Source: Fidelibacterota bacterium (GTDB taxonomy: Bacteria > Fidelibacterota > Marinisomatia > SCGC-AAA003-L08 > TS1B11). From it: 64,000 nt of DNA. The stretch is from NCBI GenBank assembly GCA_020354025.1, contig CP070638.1, positions 283,897 to 347,896 on the forward strand, read 5' to 3'. The stretch's first letter is position 1, and every line of letters starts with the position of its first letter. A program made the position numbers and the translations under genes. Under the pieces are notes generated by a model. It was not told the DNA's origin and searched no databases. It saw only the letters and a list, made by a program, of their open reading frames with translations. Below, piece by piece: positions 26,457 to 34,631 of this stretch.

Positions 26457-28892
26457 ATGAAGTTGACTAGTATTATCAAGAGAACATCACATGCTCTTGC
26501 TATCATTGTTTCTATGACTGTTTTAGCGCATGGTCAAAGCAAGCTGCTCCTGACAGAAATAGTAGTGACTCCCACGGTGGGAGAATATATAGAGATTTAT
26601 AATCCCGGAAGCGAAGTAGTAAATCTCACGAACTACTATATCAGCGATGTATCCGTCTCACAAGGAACCTACTACTACCACACTGTGGAAACAGGCATAG
26701 GAAATCCTGCAGGCGGGGGAGGTGCATCCTCCGACTTCAACGCCAAGTTCCCTGACGGCGCAACCATCCTGAGCGGTGAATTCCAGACGATCGCATTAAA
26801 TGGCAGCGATAATTTCTTCAACGAATTCGGTGTTCTTCCTACATACGAACTCTATGAAGATGCCGGTTCACCGGATGTGATACCTGATATGGCGGAGGCT
26901 GATACCGGCAGTATCAATAATCAGGGTGATCTGTCGGATAGTGATGAAGTGTTAATACTGTTCTACTGGGACGGCGATTCAGACCTCGTAATCGATGTCG
27001 ATTATCTTATTTGGGGTGCCAGCATCAATGAACAGGTCGATAAAACAGGCATCAAATTAGACGGACCTGATGAAGGATCCGATTCTACCCTATACCAATC
27101 CGACACACCTGCTGCGGAGCAAAAGTATGCCACGGCTCCAGCTGCCGGATTTTCCGCACAAAGAGTTGGCTTCGGTGAAGGTTTGCAAGTTTCTGACGGC
27201 GGTAATGGAATAGACGGGGCCGATGAAACAAGCGAGAACATGGACAGTACGTGGGTATCTACATTCACTCCCACACCCAACGAGGCGTTTTACTGGCCAA
27301 GAACCATTGCTCAAATGGAAGTCGACGCTGATTCCAATTTCGTTCCAGACCTGCTCGATTATTGGGTTGAGATTGTCGGTGTGGTAACATCGCCAAATTT
27401 TCAGTCACCCGGAACTGACACCGACTTTTACATCCAGGACACAACCGGAGGAACGAATATCTTTTACCTTGAACAGGATACTACCTATGCGCTTGGAGAT
27501 TCCCTCAAAATAGAGGGTGCTGTAGATCATTTTGATGGAATGACGGGATTGCACCCGGAGGATGGGGATGGGCTGGCTCATGTTACGTGGCTCGCTATAG
27601 GGAGCCCCATTCCTGATCCTGAAGTCATAACTCTTGCTCAATTACAGGATGACTTTGATTCAACTTTCACCGGTGAAGCAATTGAGGGCAACCTTGTTAC
27701 TACATCTGACTGGATTTGGCTGGAAGATGATGGTAGCATAACTGATGGAACATTGACAGCCACAATGGAAATTGACAGCGATCTTGACATTATCGAAAAC
27801 CCAAGTCAAGGCAGGAGATTCAATGTCACAGCAATCGCCAGTCAATCCGCTCCCTACTGGGGGGTTCGTGTAGGGCAGTGGAATTCTTACGAGGGATATC
27901 AACTGCTATATGACTTGATTTACTTCGGGGGATATCGACTGTTGCCTCGGTTCAGTAGTGACTTCGAATTGAATCCCTTCGATCCAGGAATTCCACTGAT
28001 AGAAGATGTGGCCGATGACGAAGGCGGATTTTTAACTGTCACATGGGCACGGAGCCTGAATGATTCTGTTAATGTAGCTCCTGCTGATTCAATTTTGAGG
28101 TATGTAGTCTGGTCATTGGGCTTAGTAGATACTACTCCGGTTGATACGGTAGATGCGAATCTTTCAGATGAATATTCGGTAGTGGCAGAGACAGAGATGA
28201 ATCGAACTCCGTATCGATATGTAGTCTATGCATACACAGCAATTGATTCCTCCAAATCTTTGCCAGGTGAAGGATTTTCGATTGACAACATTGCTCCGTC
28301 CGCACCTAAAAACTTGACAGTGACCCAGCCGAATGACTCAGTTGCGGCTGTCCTAGTTTCGTGGGATGCAGGTACGGAGCCGGATCTGGATCATTACTAC
28401 TTATTCAGAACTATCCCAGGTGAACTTGATACTGTTGCCTGGGTATTGGAACCCGCTATTACTGAGAAACTCGATGATAATGTGGAGAATGGAGGGACGT
28501 ATGACTATACTGTCGCTGCCGTTGACATAAACGGAAACCTGAGCGACGGGAATCCTGAAGTATCCATAACGGTAAGCGATGTAACCGACGTGGAAGATGA
28601 AGTACTTTTGCCTCAGACATTCGCCCTCCACCCAGCCTACCCCAATCCCTTCAATCCGGTGTCCACGATCAGGTATGACCTGCCCCAAGGCAGTGAGATC
28701 TCGCTGATAGTCTATAACATCCTTGGTAGGGAAGTAGCAAGGCTGGTTGATAGCTACATGGAGCCGGGCTATCATCAAGCTCAGTGGAATGGCAGGAATA
28801 GCAGTAGTAGAGAACTCCCCTCCGGTATCTACATCGCCCGGCTCATAACGCCGGAGTACACCAACTCCATCAAGATGCTTTTATTAAAGTAA
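26457..28892 (+). CDS. secreted lamin-tail-domain protein with T9SS type A sorting tail
   Basis: An 811-residue extracellular or surface protein of unknown activity. It has a signal peptide (1-26), an N-terminal lamin-tail domain (LLLTEIVVTPTVGEYIEIYNP, about 28-150), a middle region resembling OB-fold/DUF-type domains found beside extracellular nucleases (about 285-500, FYIQDTTGG... GDSLKIEG), two fibronectin-III-like stretches (about 520-715), and a C-terminal sorting domain from about 725 (HPAYPNPFNP...ILGREVARL...GIYIARL). The tail implies export by the type IX system. No nuclease active site could be picked out. AGGAGG lies seven bases before the ATG. It lies directly after the hybrid two-component gene. 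Confidence 0.75.
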   Translation: MKLTSIIKRTSHALAIIVSMTVLAHGQSKLLLTEIVVTPTVGEYIEIYNPGSEVVNLTNYYISDVSVSQGTYYYHTVETGIGNPAGGGGASSDFNAKFPDGATILSGEFQTIALNGSDNFFNEFGVLPTYELYEDAGSPDVIPDMAEADTGSINNQGDLSDSDEVLILFYWDGDSDLVIDVDYLIWGASINEQVDKTGIKLDGPDEGSDSTLYQSDTPAAEQKYATAPAAGFSAQRVGFGEGLQVSDGGNGIDGADETSENMDSTWVSTFTPTPNEAFYWPRTIAQMEVDADSNFVPDLLDYWVEIVGVVTSPNFQSPGTDTDFYIQDTTGGTNIFYLEQDTTYALGDSLKIEGAVDHFDGMTGLHPEDGDGLAHVTWLAIGSPIPDPEVITLAQLQDDFDSTFTGEAIEGNLVTTSDWIWLEDDGSITDGTLTATMEIDSDLDIIENPSQGRRFNVTAIASQSAPYWGVRVGQWNSYEGYQLLYDLIYFGGYRLLPRFSSDFELNPFDPGIPLIEDVADDEGGFLTVTWARSLNDSVNVAPADSILRYVVWSLGLVDTTPVDTVDANLSDEYSVVAETEMNRTPYRYVVYAYTAIDSSKSLPGEGFSIDNIAPSAPKNLTVTQPNDSVAAVLVSWDAGTEPDLDHYYLFRTIPGELDTVAWVLEPAITEKLDDNVENGGTYDYTVAAVDINGNLSDGNPEVSITVSDVTDVEDEVLLPQTFALHPAYPNPFNPVSTIRYDLPQGSEISLIVYNILGREVARLVDSYMEPGYHQAQWNGRNSSSRELPSGIYIARLITPEYTNSIKMLLLK

Positions 28893-29563
28893 CTATCAGA
28901 GTAGTCCCGCCGTAGGCGGGGGTGCTGCTTAAGTAGGGGAAATCAATCCCAAAAACCACCCTTTCTGACACACCTCGCGATTCGTTTCATAAAACTATCC
29001 CAATATCCTCTTTGGGTGTCCCAAAACTCATCTCAAAATAAAAATCTCATAGCCTGACCACGTCTACCGTTCTTTAATAAGGCCTAGCTCCTCTTACCCA
29101 TTGAGATGTGCCGGAGAAAGTTGACATTCTCGCGCACCAGGCGCACCAAGCGAACGACAACGCCCCCGAAAATCCCTATATTCCCCCCGCTCTTTGAAAA
29201 TCGAGAGGGATGCCAGGAGGAAACCCTCCCTTCACGCTCCGCGAGTTATCTCCCTTAATAAGGGAGGGAAAAAAGGGCGGGCTGGAAACCAGGGCCGGTT
29301 CATTTTGCATTTCCCCTCCTGGGTTCACCTCCCCCGTCGGTGAGGGTGGACCTTTTGATAGGCCTTAACTATAAGTTTACGGGGCTTTCGAGGGGTATTT
29401 GAGGGGCTTCCATGGCGCTTCCGTGGGGTGTTTCAGGTGCAATCGTGAACCCAAAACAGTGCGGCACCGGCGCCAGCTGCCACTGCCAACTGTTGGAGCG
29501 CGGCGGAAATCCCGCTCCTAGTCCCGCAGGAAGCGGGGCCAACGGCGGGGCTCCTTCCCCGGG
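28893..29563. other. long intergenic region with a dispersed repeat
   Basis: About 670 bases without a convincing gene. The first ~110 bases hold a copy of the dispersed repeat (listed separately). The part nearest 29563 has GC-rich inverted segments such as GGAAGCGGGGCC with nearby CCCGC runs, which may help end the minus-strand hydrolase transcript. The middle looks like decayed non-coding DNA. Confidence 0.5.
28900..29010 (+). repeat. dispersed intergenic repeat, copy A
   Basis: Begins a few bases after the stop of an intact T9SS sorting tail. It contains AGTAGTCCCGCC, a GTAGGCGGGGGTGCTGCT stretch, AAGTAGGGG, then ACCACCCTTTCTGACAC. The same order of blocks recurs at 38.3, 44.3 and 50.6 kb. 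The CCCGCC/GGCGGG halves can form a small hairpin. Confidence 0.65.
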
Positions 29564-30358
29564 CTAGAATCGCTCCAGGAATCCCAGCAGCCGCTCGTTG
29601 AAGACCGCCGGATTCTCCAGGTTGCTCATGTGAGCGGCATCGGGTATGACGTGCAGCGCGGCCTCCGGCAGGGCCCGGGCCATTGCCTGGGCATCGACGG
29701 GGGGTGTGAGGACGTCGTGCTCACCTACCAGCACTAGCGCGGGCAGGTTCATGGCCGATAGGGCGGGTGTGGTGTCGGTGCGGGCGGCCAGGGCCAGCAG
29801 CGTGCCGCAGATACCCAGCGGATCGGTGCCTGTGATCATTCCCTTGACCAGCTTCACCACCGATGGATTGGCCTCGATAGTCCGGGGAGCCAGGACCAGC
29901 TTCACAAACTCCTCCGCGAAGGGTGCCACACCCAGTGACCTGACCGCCGCGATCGTCCCGGCCCGCTTCACCTTGGCCTCGTCCGTGTCGGCCTCGCTGC
30001 GCGTGTCGCACAGTACCAGCCCCCGGAAGCGCTCCGGGTGGCGCTCCACCGCCCTCAGGGCGATATAGCCCCCCATGGACAGGCCGCATACTACTGCCTG
30101 GTTGACTGCCAGGTGGTCAAGCAGCCCGATCAGGTCATCCACGAACAGCTCCACGGTATACTGCCCGTGGCCCACCTCGCTGTCACCGTGGCCGCGGACG
30201 TCATAGGCGACTGCCCGGTAGCGGTGGGGGAGAGCCTCCAGTTGGGGCTGCCACATACGGTGGCTGAAGGGAAAACCGTGGATGAAGACCACCGGCAGAC
30301 CGTCTTTGGTGCCTCGTACAACGTAATTCAGCGAATGACCGTTGATGTTGGCTATCAT
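29564..30358 (-). CDS. alpha/beta-hydrolase (enol-lactonase/esterase-like)
   Basis: A cytoplasmic single-domain serine hydrolase of 264 aa. The catalytic triad is visible: Ser94 in GLSMGG, Asp near 215 in LVGEHDVLTPP, and His near 242 in PDAAHMSNLENP. The oxyanion segment HGFPFSHRMW is near 27-36. The pattern resembles 3-oxoadipate enol-lactonase (PcaD) and related carboxylesterases, but no other aromatic-degradation gene is close, so the substrate is unknown. It is downstream of, and on the same strand as, the DUF72 gene. Confidence 0.8.
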   Translation of the reverse strand: MIANINGHSLNYVVRGTKDGLPVVFIHGFPFSHRMWQPQLEALPHRYRAVAYDVRGHGDSEVGHGQYTVELFVDDLIGLLDHLAVNQAVVCGLSMGGYIALRAVERHPERFRGLVLCDTRSEADTDEAKVKRAGTIAAVRSLGVAPFAEEFVKLVLAPRTIEANPSVVKLVKGMITGTDPLGICGTLLALAARTDTTPALSAMNLPALVLVGEHDVLTPPVDAQAMARALPEAALHVIPDAAHMSNLENPAVFNERLLGFLERF

Positions 30359-30456
30359 TACTGAATGTTCCCTGTAATTACTTTATTAGCAGTGTTATAA
30401 TTCGATGGATTAAATAGTACGATAGCCTGGTCTTTCTAATCGGCTAGTGCTAAGTG

Positions 30457-31392
30457 TCAGTTGGCAGCCTCCTCTGAGCCAAGGACCTGGTCCAGCACCT
30501 GTTCAATGGTGAGGGGGGCGGCCCCTTCCAGCCGGTTGTTGACGAATACATACCCCGGCTGGTTTGACTTGATAGCCCGGTTCAGATGGGTGATAAGTGC
30601 TTCTCTTATCACCGGCAGGGGTTTGAGAATGCGCTGATAGGGGAAAAAGGTCTCCACGGCGTCCTTGTAGGCCGTTTGTGGTGCTGTAAGCAGGCGCATA
30701 ACGAAATAGTCGGCGGTAAAGGATGCCTCCCTGGCGATCTGTTCGGGCAGCAGAGGCATCCAGCTCCAGGAAGTGTGGACGTGGGCGACTCCGTGCTTCT
30801 TTAGCACACTGAAGTAGTCTTCATTGTAAAGCTGGCGATTGCGGATCTCCACCGCATACTGATAGTTTCCTGGTAGACCGCCCAGGAATTCGTCCAGCCG
30901 CCGTAGGAAGATACCGTCATTCACAATAGTTCGCGGGAGGGTACCGAATTGGAAGATTACCGGCCCCAGCTTGGCGCCCAGTCCCGCTACAATCCCCAGG
31001 AAATCGGCAGTGAACAGCTCGCCATCCAGGAAGTTGGTGTTATCCTGCCCTTTCCGGCTGCCGTAGCGGGGGTGGGTGGGGTACTTGTAAACGGTTATTT
31101 CTTCGGTCACTTTGAGCCCGAAGCGGAATTCGGATGGAGTGAGGGCGTCCAACTCCTCGATCAGGCGCTGATCCGGGAAACGGTAGAAAGTGGCATCGAC
31201 TCCCACGGCGGGAAAGTAGCGGGCGTACTCTGCCAGGCAGCGCCGCTTGAACGCTCTCTGGCTGGTGTAGTGGTCCTGGTACACCATTCCCTGCCAGCCC
31301 TCGTATTTCCAGGACGAGGTCCCCAGGTAGATCTCTGCCTGTCTGGCCAGCTGGATAGCTCGATCGGTAATGGGCGCGGATTCAGACGGCAT
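30457..31392 (-). CDS. DUF72 family protein (YecE-like)
   Basis: A 311-residue protein of the DUF72/YecE family, a TIM-barrel-like fold without a settled biochemical role. Marks are the opening IYLGTSSWKYEGWQG (about residue 16), the KVTEEITVYK segment near 95, QFGTLPRT, and YQYAVEIRN...HTSWSW in the second half. Length and layout match the family. Lying next to an alpha/beta hydrolase on the same strand gives no clear pathway. Confidence 0.8.
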   Translation of the reverse strand: MPSESAPITDRAIQLARQAEIYLGTSSWKYEGWQGMVYQDHYTSQRAFKRRCLAEYARYFPAVGVDATFYRFPDQRLIEELDALTPSEFRFGLKVTEEITVYKYPTHPRYGSRKGQDNTNFLDGELFTADFLGIVAGLGAKLGPVIFQFGTLPRTIVNDGIFLRRLDEFLGGLPGNYQYAVEIRNRQLYNEDYFSVLKKHGVAHVHTSWSWMPLLPEQIAREASFTADYFVMRLLTAPQTAYKDAVETFFPYQRILKPLPVIREALITHLNRAIKSNQPGYVFVNNRLEGAAPLTIEQVLDQVLGSEEAAN

Positions 31393-31561
31393 AGCAAGGG
31401 AAAGTTAAGCCGGGAGGGAGCAGGTTGTGTGAATACTTATTTCAGTGCCGACGAATGCTTCAGTACACTCAAATAATCCTTCACATCAAGTATGATATTT
31501 CCTCGAACAAGGCCATACTTGATATTGATTGTTTGTTCGGTCTTTGCTTTGACGATATTGC

Positions 31562-31999
31562 TTAGGGCGCATTGGCCATCGCCGCTCCCATCATCCTGAC
31601 AAGCAAGGGCGCAAACTGGCCATAAATCAAGTAAACAAACAGCAGGTAATAGAGGAAGGCTATCGGAACGGATATGAACCAGAAAGCATACCGCCAGATA
31701 CCGGTTCTAATTTTAGAAAGGGCGTATTTGTAGATTATGACCAATATGAGTAATATGCCAATCAGCAGGGATGATCCCAGAGCATAGGCCGCAAGCTTAC
31801 CCAGCTTGATGGGTCCTACGGCCATCTCCAGGGTTAGCAGACTGATGGCCGTTACGGCGGCTAGGGAGGCGGCGATGTGCAGCCACTGTGCCCACCCGGT
31901 TCCGGTCTCTTTGCTCGGCTTTGGCTGTTCTTCCGGCTCTTCTTCCTGATCTTCCTGTTCTTCTTCGTCCACCTCATCTAAAAATCGTCGTTCAGTCAT
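31562..31999 (-). CDS. small multi-pass membrane protein of unknown function
   Basis: A 145-residue protein. The first 35 residues are very acidic (runs of Glu, Asp and Gln), followed by three hydrophobic segments at about 38-60, 70-90 and 105-128, so it is probably an inner-membrane protein with a cytoplasmic acidic tail. No family recognised. It is transcribed alone on the minus strand. Confidence 0.55.
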   Translation of the reverse strand: MTERRFLDEVDEEEQEDQEEEPEEQPKPSKETGTGWAQWLHIAASLAAVTAISLLTLEMAVGPIKLGKLAAYALGSSLLIGILLILVIIYKYALSKIRTGIWRYAFWFISVPIAFLYYLLFVYLIYGQFAPLLVRMMGAAMANAP

Positions 32000-32243
32000 G
32001 GGTAAACAACCTTATGCTAGTTATTGACTAACCAGTTTCATCGACGTTGTCGGGGCAAATGTAATGGGTTAAGATAGCTCGGTTGAGTCTAAGCCGGTCT
32101 CTATGCTATCTTGCTGCGAATATAAGCCTTCCAGTCGCCGTGGAACAATGTCAATTCGGTGTATCGATGAAAAATCCGGGCGAGAGAATTATGATTAAGC
32201 CTACGATCCTTTAAGACGTCAGGGACAGTGGTTCCCGCGAGTT

Positions 32244-32654
32244 TCAGGTTCCTGGCAGGGCCTTTCTCGGCGTGGCCACCGTGACCTCATAGGGTCCATC
32301 CAATCGGTAGCCGTTTTGAGCCGTAGTGTCTGGTTCCAGGAGCCACCAGTAGACTATCACTTCAGCTCCGGGGTGCCAGCGATGAATGAGCTCGTAGGGT
32401 ATCTCACGCATCAGGCCCGGCCTGATTCTTGAGTCACTACACAAGCGGGGATGATCGCATGGCTCCCAATCGATAGACCTCAGGGCGTTCCGTTCAAACA
32501 CCGCATATTGGAGGGTATCAATCGTATTGTTGAAAAGAACCAATTTCGATGGTCTGACGTCGATTGCTATGGGCTGGTCGAGGGGTGGGAAGACAATAAG
32601 AATAATTATTCCCAGTAGAATCAGGATCACGAAATAAGTAGCAAGTTTTTTCAA
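32244..32654 (-). CDS. membrane-anchored hypothetical protein
   Basis: A 136-residue protein with a single N-terminal hydrophobic segment (about residues 5-24, lacking a lipobox) and a soluble remainder with three cysteines, two in a tight group (CDHPRLCSDS near 67-76), which could form a disulfide outside the cytoplasm. No family recognised. No ribosome site stands out. Confidence 0.5.
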   Translation of the reverse strand: MKKLATYFVILILLGIIILIVFPPLDQPIAIDVRPSKLVLFNNTIDTLQYAVFERNALRSIDWEPCDHPRLCSDSRIRPGLMREIPYELIHRWHPGAEVIVYWWLLEPDTTAQNGYRLDGPYEVTVATPRKALPGT

Positions 32655-32874
32655 CAGAGACCTACCCTAGCGATTATTGCTGATTTCAACAGAGGAACTA
32701 ACCTGTCGATTTAGTAGGTCGTAATATAGAAATAGGACTATAGTAAGTACAAGCAAACGTAGCGGGCTGTCTTCGAACACTTTTTGGTTCATGATCATTA
32801 CAGTGCCAATGCTGGTAGCATCACGACAAACGGCCCAGAGATGATCCAACTCACTTCTTGGTAACAAGGCTGCC

Positions 32875-32904
32875 CTTGAAAACTTACCTACTTATCAGTA
32901 AGTT
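32875..32904 (+). promoter_or_regulatory. promoter with overlapping palindromic operator for the TetR gene
   Basis: ACTTAC at 32882-32887 and GTAAGT at 32898-32903 form an inverted repeat with a nested TACT-TATC-AGTA. It fills the spacer between a TTGAAA -35-like box (32876-32881) and a TAAGTT -10-like box (32899-32904), 17 bases apart. TetR-family repressors commonly bind such sites in their own promoters. The ATG follows at 32913 with no Shine-Dalgarno site, so the message may be almost leaderless. Confidence 0.6.
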
Positions 32905-32912
32905 CAGAACCC

Positions 32913-33512
32913 ATGGATGTCGAAGATACCAAATACAACAATACCAAGGAGTTAATCCTAGACGCTGCCGAAGCTCTGCTTCAGGATAGGGGATTTAACG
33001 CTTTCAGCTACCACCATATCGCGCAGCAACTGGGCGTAAAAAATGCCGCAATTCATTATCACTTTACTTCAAAAACAGACCTGGGTACGACTCTGATCCG
33101 TCGTTTTAGGCAACGCTTTCGCGATTATACCCGGACCTTGGAGCGCGAGAACGCCGGTCCGGTGAGCAAACTTGAGTGCTATTTCGCCATCCCTGCCAGC
33201 TACCTTCAGAATGGCCGGAAAATCTGCCCCCTGGGTGTACTCGAGGCGGAATTCAATGCCATACCGGAGCCTATGCAGCTGGAATCGCGGTTGCTTGACA
33301 AGGAGATGCGGGACTGGCTGGCCGGGGTTCTCGATGATGGGCGAAGCCAGGGAGTGTTCAACTTTGAAGGTTCGATAGTGGACAAGACCCTAGTTGTTGT
33401 TGCTGCGCTGCAAGGAGTGCTGCAGATCGCGCGGGTTGCCGGTCCCCAGATATTTTCCGTGACGGTCAGGCAGATCAAGCGAGAACTCGGCGTACTTGAG
33501 AAAGCTGTCTGA
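32913..33512 (+). CDS. TetR/AcrR-family transcriptional regulator
   Basis: A 199-residue DNA-binding repressor. The N-terminal helix-turn-helix is clear (ELILDAAEALLQDRGFNAFSYHHIAQQLGVKNAAIHYHFTSK, about 13-55), and the C-terminal ligand-binding region contains CPLGVLEAEFNA near 107, found in a TetR subgroup. It leads a cluster with a PII-like protein, a metal-binding AraC regulator and a copper-type ATPase, but the gap before the next gene (27 bases, with its own AGGAGA site) fits co-transcription. The ligand is unknown. A palindrome in its promoter suggests autoregulation. Confidence 0.88.
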   Translation: MDVEDTKYNNTKELILDAAEALLQDRGFNAFSYHHIAQQLGVKNAAIHYHFTSKTDLGTTLIRRFRQRFRDYTRTLERENAGPVSKLECYFAIPASYLQNGRKICPLGVLEAEFNAIPEPMQLESRLLDKEMRDWLAGVLDDGRSQGVFNFEGSIVDKTLVVVAALQGVLQIARVAGPQIFSVTVRQIKRELGVLEKAV

Positions 33513-33539
33513 CCAACTCCGATAAACAGGAGAAATATT

Positions 33540-33878
33540 ATGAAGGAAATTAAAGCATACGTTCGACCTGATCGGATTGATGATGTTATACTGGCCCTTG
33601 AAGCAAAAGGTGTCCAGGGGATGACGGTTATTGATGTATATGCCTTGGCTGGCTGGACTGATCCCCGGAGAACATCCTACTCCACCAAGTATGTGGAGAA
33701 ATACGGCAAGGTGGTCAAACTCGAACTGATCTGCTCGGCGACTGATGTTGAGACCATGATCGAGACTATCCGTTCTGCCGCTTCTACCGGTCATCCCGGC
33801 GATGGAAAGATCTTCGTCGCCGATATTTATGATGCCGTCTCCATCCGCACCGGAAAACGGGGCTATGAAGCCATCTAG
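33540..33878 (+). CDS. PII-family signalling protein (metal-locus type)
   Basis: A 112-residue PII-fold protein. The opening KEIKAYVRPDRIDDVILAL and the closing GDGKIFVADIYDAVSIRTGKRG are the standard PII strands, including the nucleotide-binding end. The T-loop (about 37-55) lacks the usual uridylylated-tyrosine context of GlnB/GlnK. It therefore resembles the divergent group found beside heavy-metal efflux genes (called PII-NG) rather than a nitrogen sensor. No ammonium transporter or glutamine synthetase is near; the neighbours are TetR, HMA-AraC and CopA. What it binds here, metal or nucleotide, is not shown by the sequence. Confidence 0.8.
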   Translation: MKEIKAYVRPDRIDDVILALEAKGVQGMTVIDVYALAGWTDPRRTSYSTKYVEKYGKVVKLELICSATDVETMIETIRSAASTGHPGDGKIFVADIYDAVSIRTGKRGYEAI

Positions 33879-33896
33879 TCAATATGTAGTAGGTAC

Positions 33897-34508
33897 ATGG
33901 CCCCGCTGAGATTGATGAATACTGTAATGGGTGTGCATGAGATCCGAATAAAAAACATGGTCTGTGATCGTTGCATCCGAGTTGTTCGGGAGGAACTGGT
34001 GGACCTCAGACTGGATATATTGGATGTTCAACTTGGGCTGGCCCGATTCAAAGCACCTGACAAAACCCTAGATCTTGAAGCCATTAGGACTCGTTTGGAA
34101 GCCAACGGATTTGTATTGCTGGAGGATCAAAACGCCAAGTTGGTCGAGCGGATTCGGCAGGAGCTCATTGCCCTTATCCGTAATGAAGTTTTCCAAGAGC
34201 CTGACTTTCATATATCAACGCATCTTGCGAACCGAATAGGCCGGAGTTATCCCTACCTCAGCAGCCTTTTTTCCTCGGTAGCGGGCATGACCATCGAACG
34301 GTTCTTTATTCTTCAGCGGATTGAGTGGGCCAAGGAGCTGCTGGCGTACGGTGAACTCACAGTGAGCGAGATCGCTTACCGACTTGGATACAGCAGCGTT
34401 CAGCACCTATCTCGCCAGTTTAAAACGGTAACGGGATTGACGCCCAGTCACTTCAGACAGCTGCGTACTCCTCAGCGAAAGTCTCTAGATAAGCTGGGGG
34501 AATCGTAA
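33897..34508 (+). CDS. HMA-like metal-binding domain fused to AraC-type DNA-binding domain
   Basis: Residues about 13-78 look like a heavy-metal-associated domain: the strand IRIKNMVCDRCIRVV carries the CxxC metal pair (MVCDRC near 20-25), followed by the usual helix-strand order ending GFVLLED. Residues about 100-190 are an AraC/XylS double helix-turn-helix, with HLANRIGRSYPYLSSLFSSVAGMT and VSEIAYRLGYSSVQHLSRQFKTVTG. This would let the regulator bind a soft metal such as Cu(I) directly and control the ATPase gene 123 bases downstream. The first ATG (33897) is preceded by a short GGT-rich site; an ATG at 33927 is an alternative. Confidence 0.82.
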   Translation: MAPLRLMNTVMGVHEIRIKNMVCDRCIRVVREELVDLRLDILDVQLGLARFKAPDKTLDLEAIRTRLEANGFVLLEDQNAKLVERIRQELIALIRNEVFQEPDFHISTHLANRIGRSYPYLSSLFSSVAGMTIERFFILQRIEWAKELLAYGELTVSEIAYRLGYSSVQHLSRQFKTVTGLTPSHFRQLRTPQRKSLDKLGES

Positions 34509-34631
34509 AATAATATACCATTTCCTGATCAGGATGTGAAGCAATGCCCTTATTGATGAGGCAAATTAGGCAAGGCTAAAAACCAAGCGATATTGACGCT
34601 ATATTGTACAGCATGATGAAAGGGCATTCGA

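Noticed and set aside
32667-32867. A 66-codon minus-strand frame with one hydrophobic span upstream of the 136-aa protein
   Set aside because: No ribosome site at any start, and it runs close to the TetR promoter. It could be real but is unsupported.
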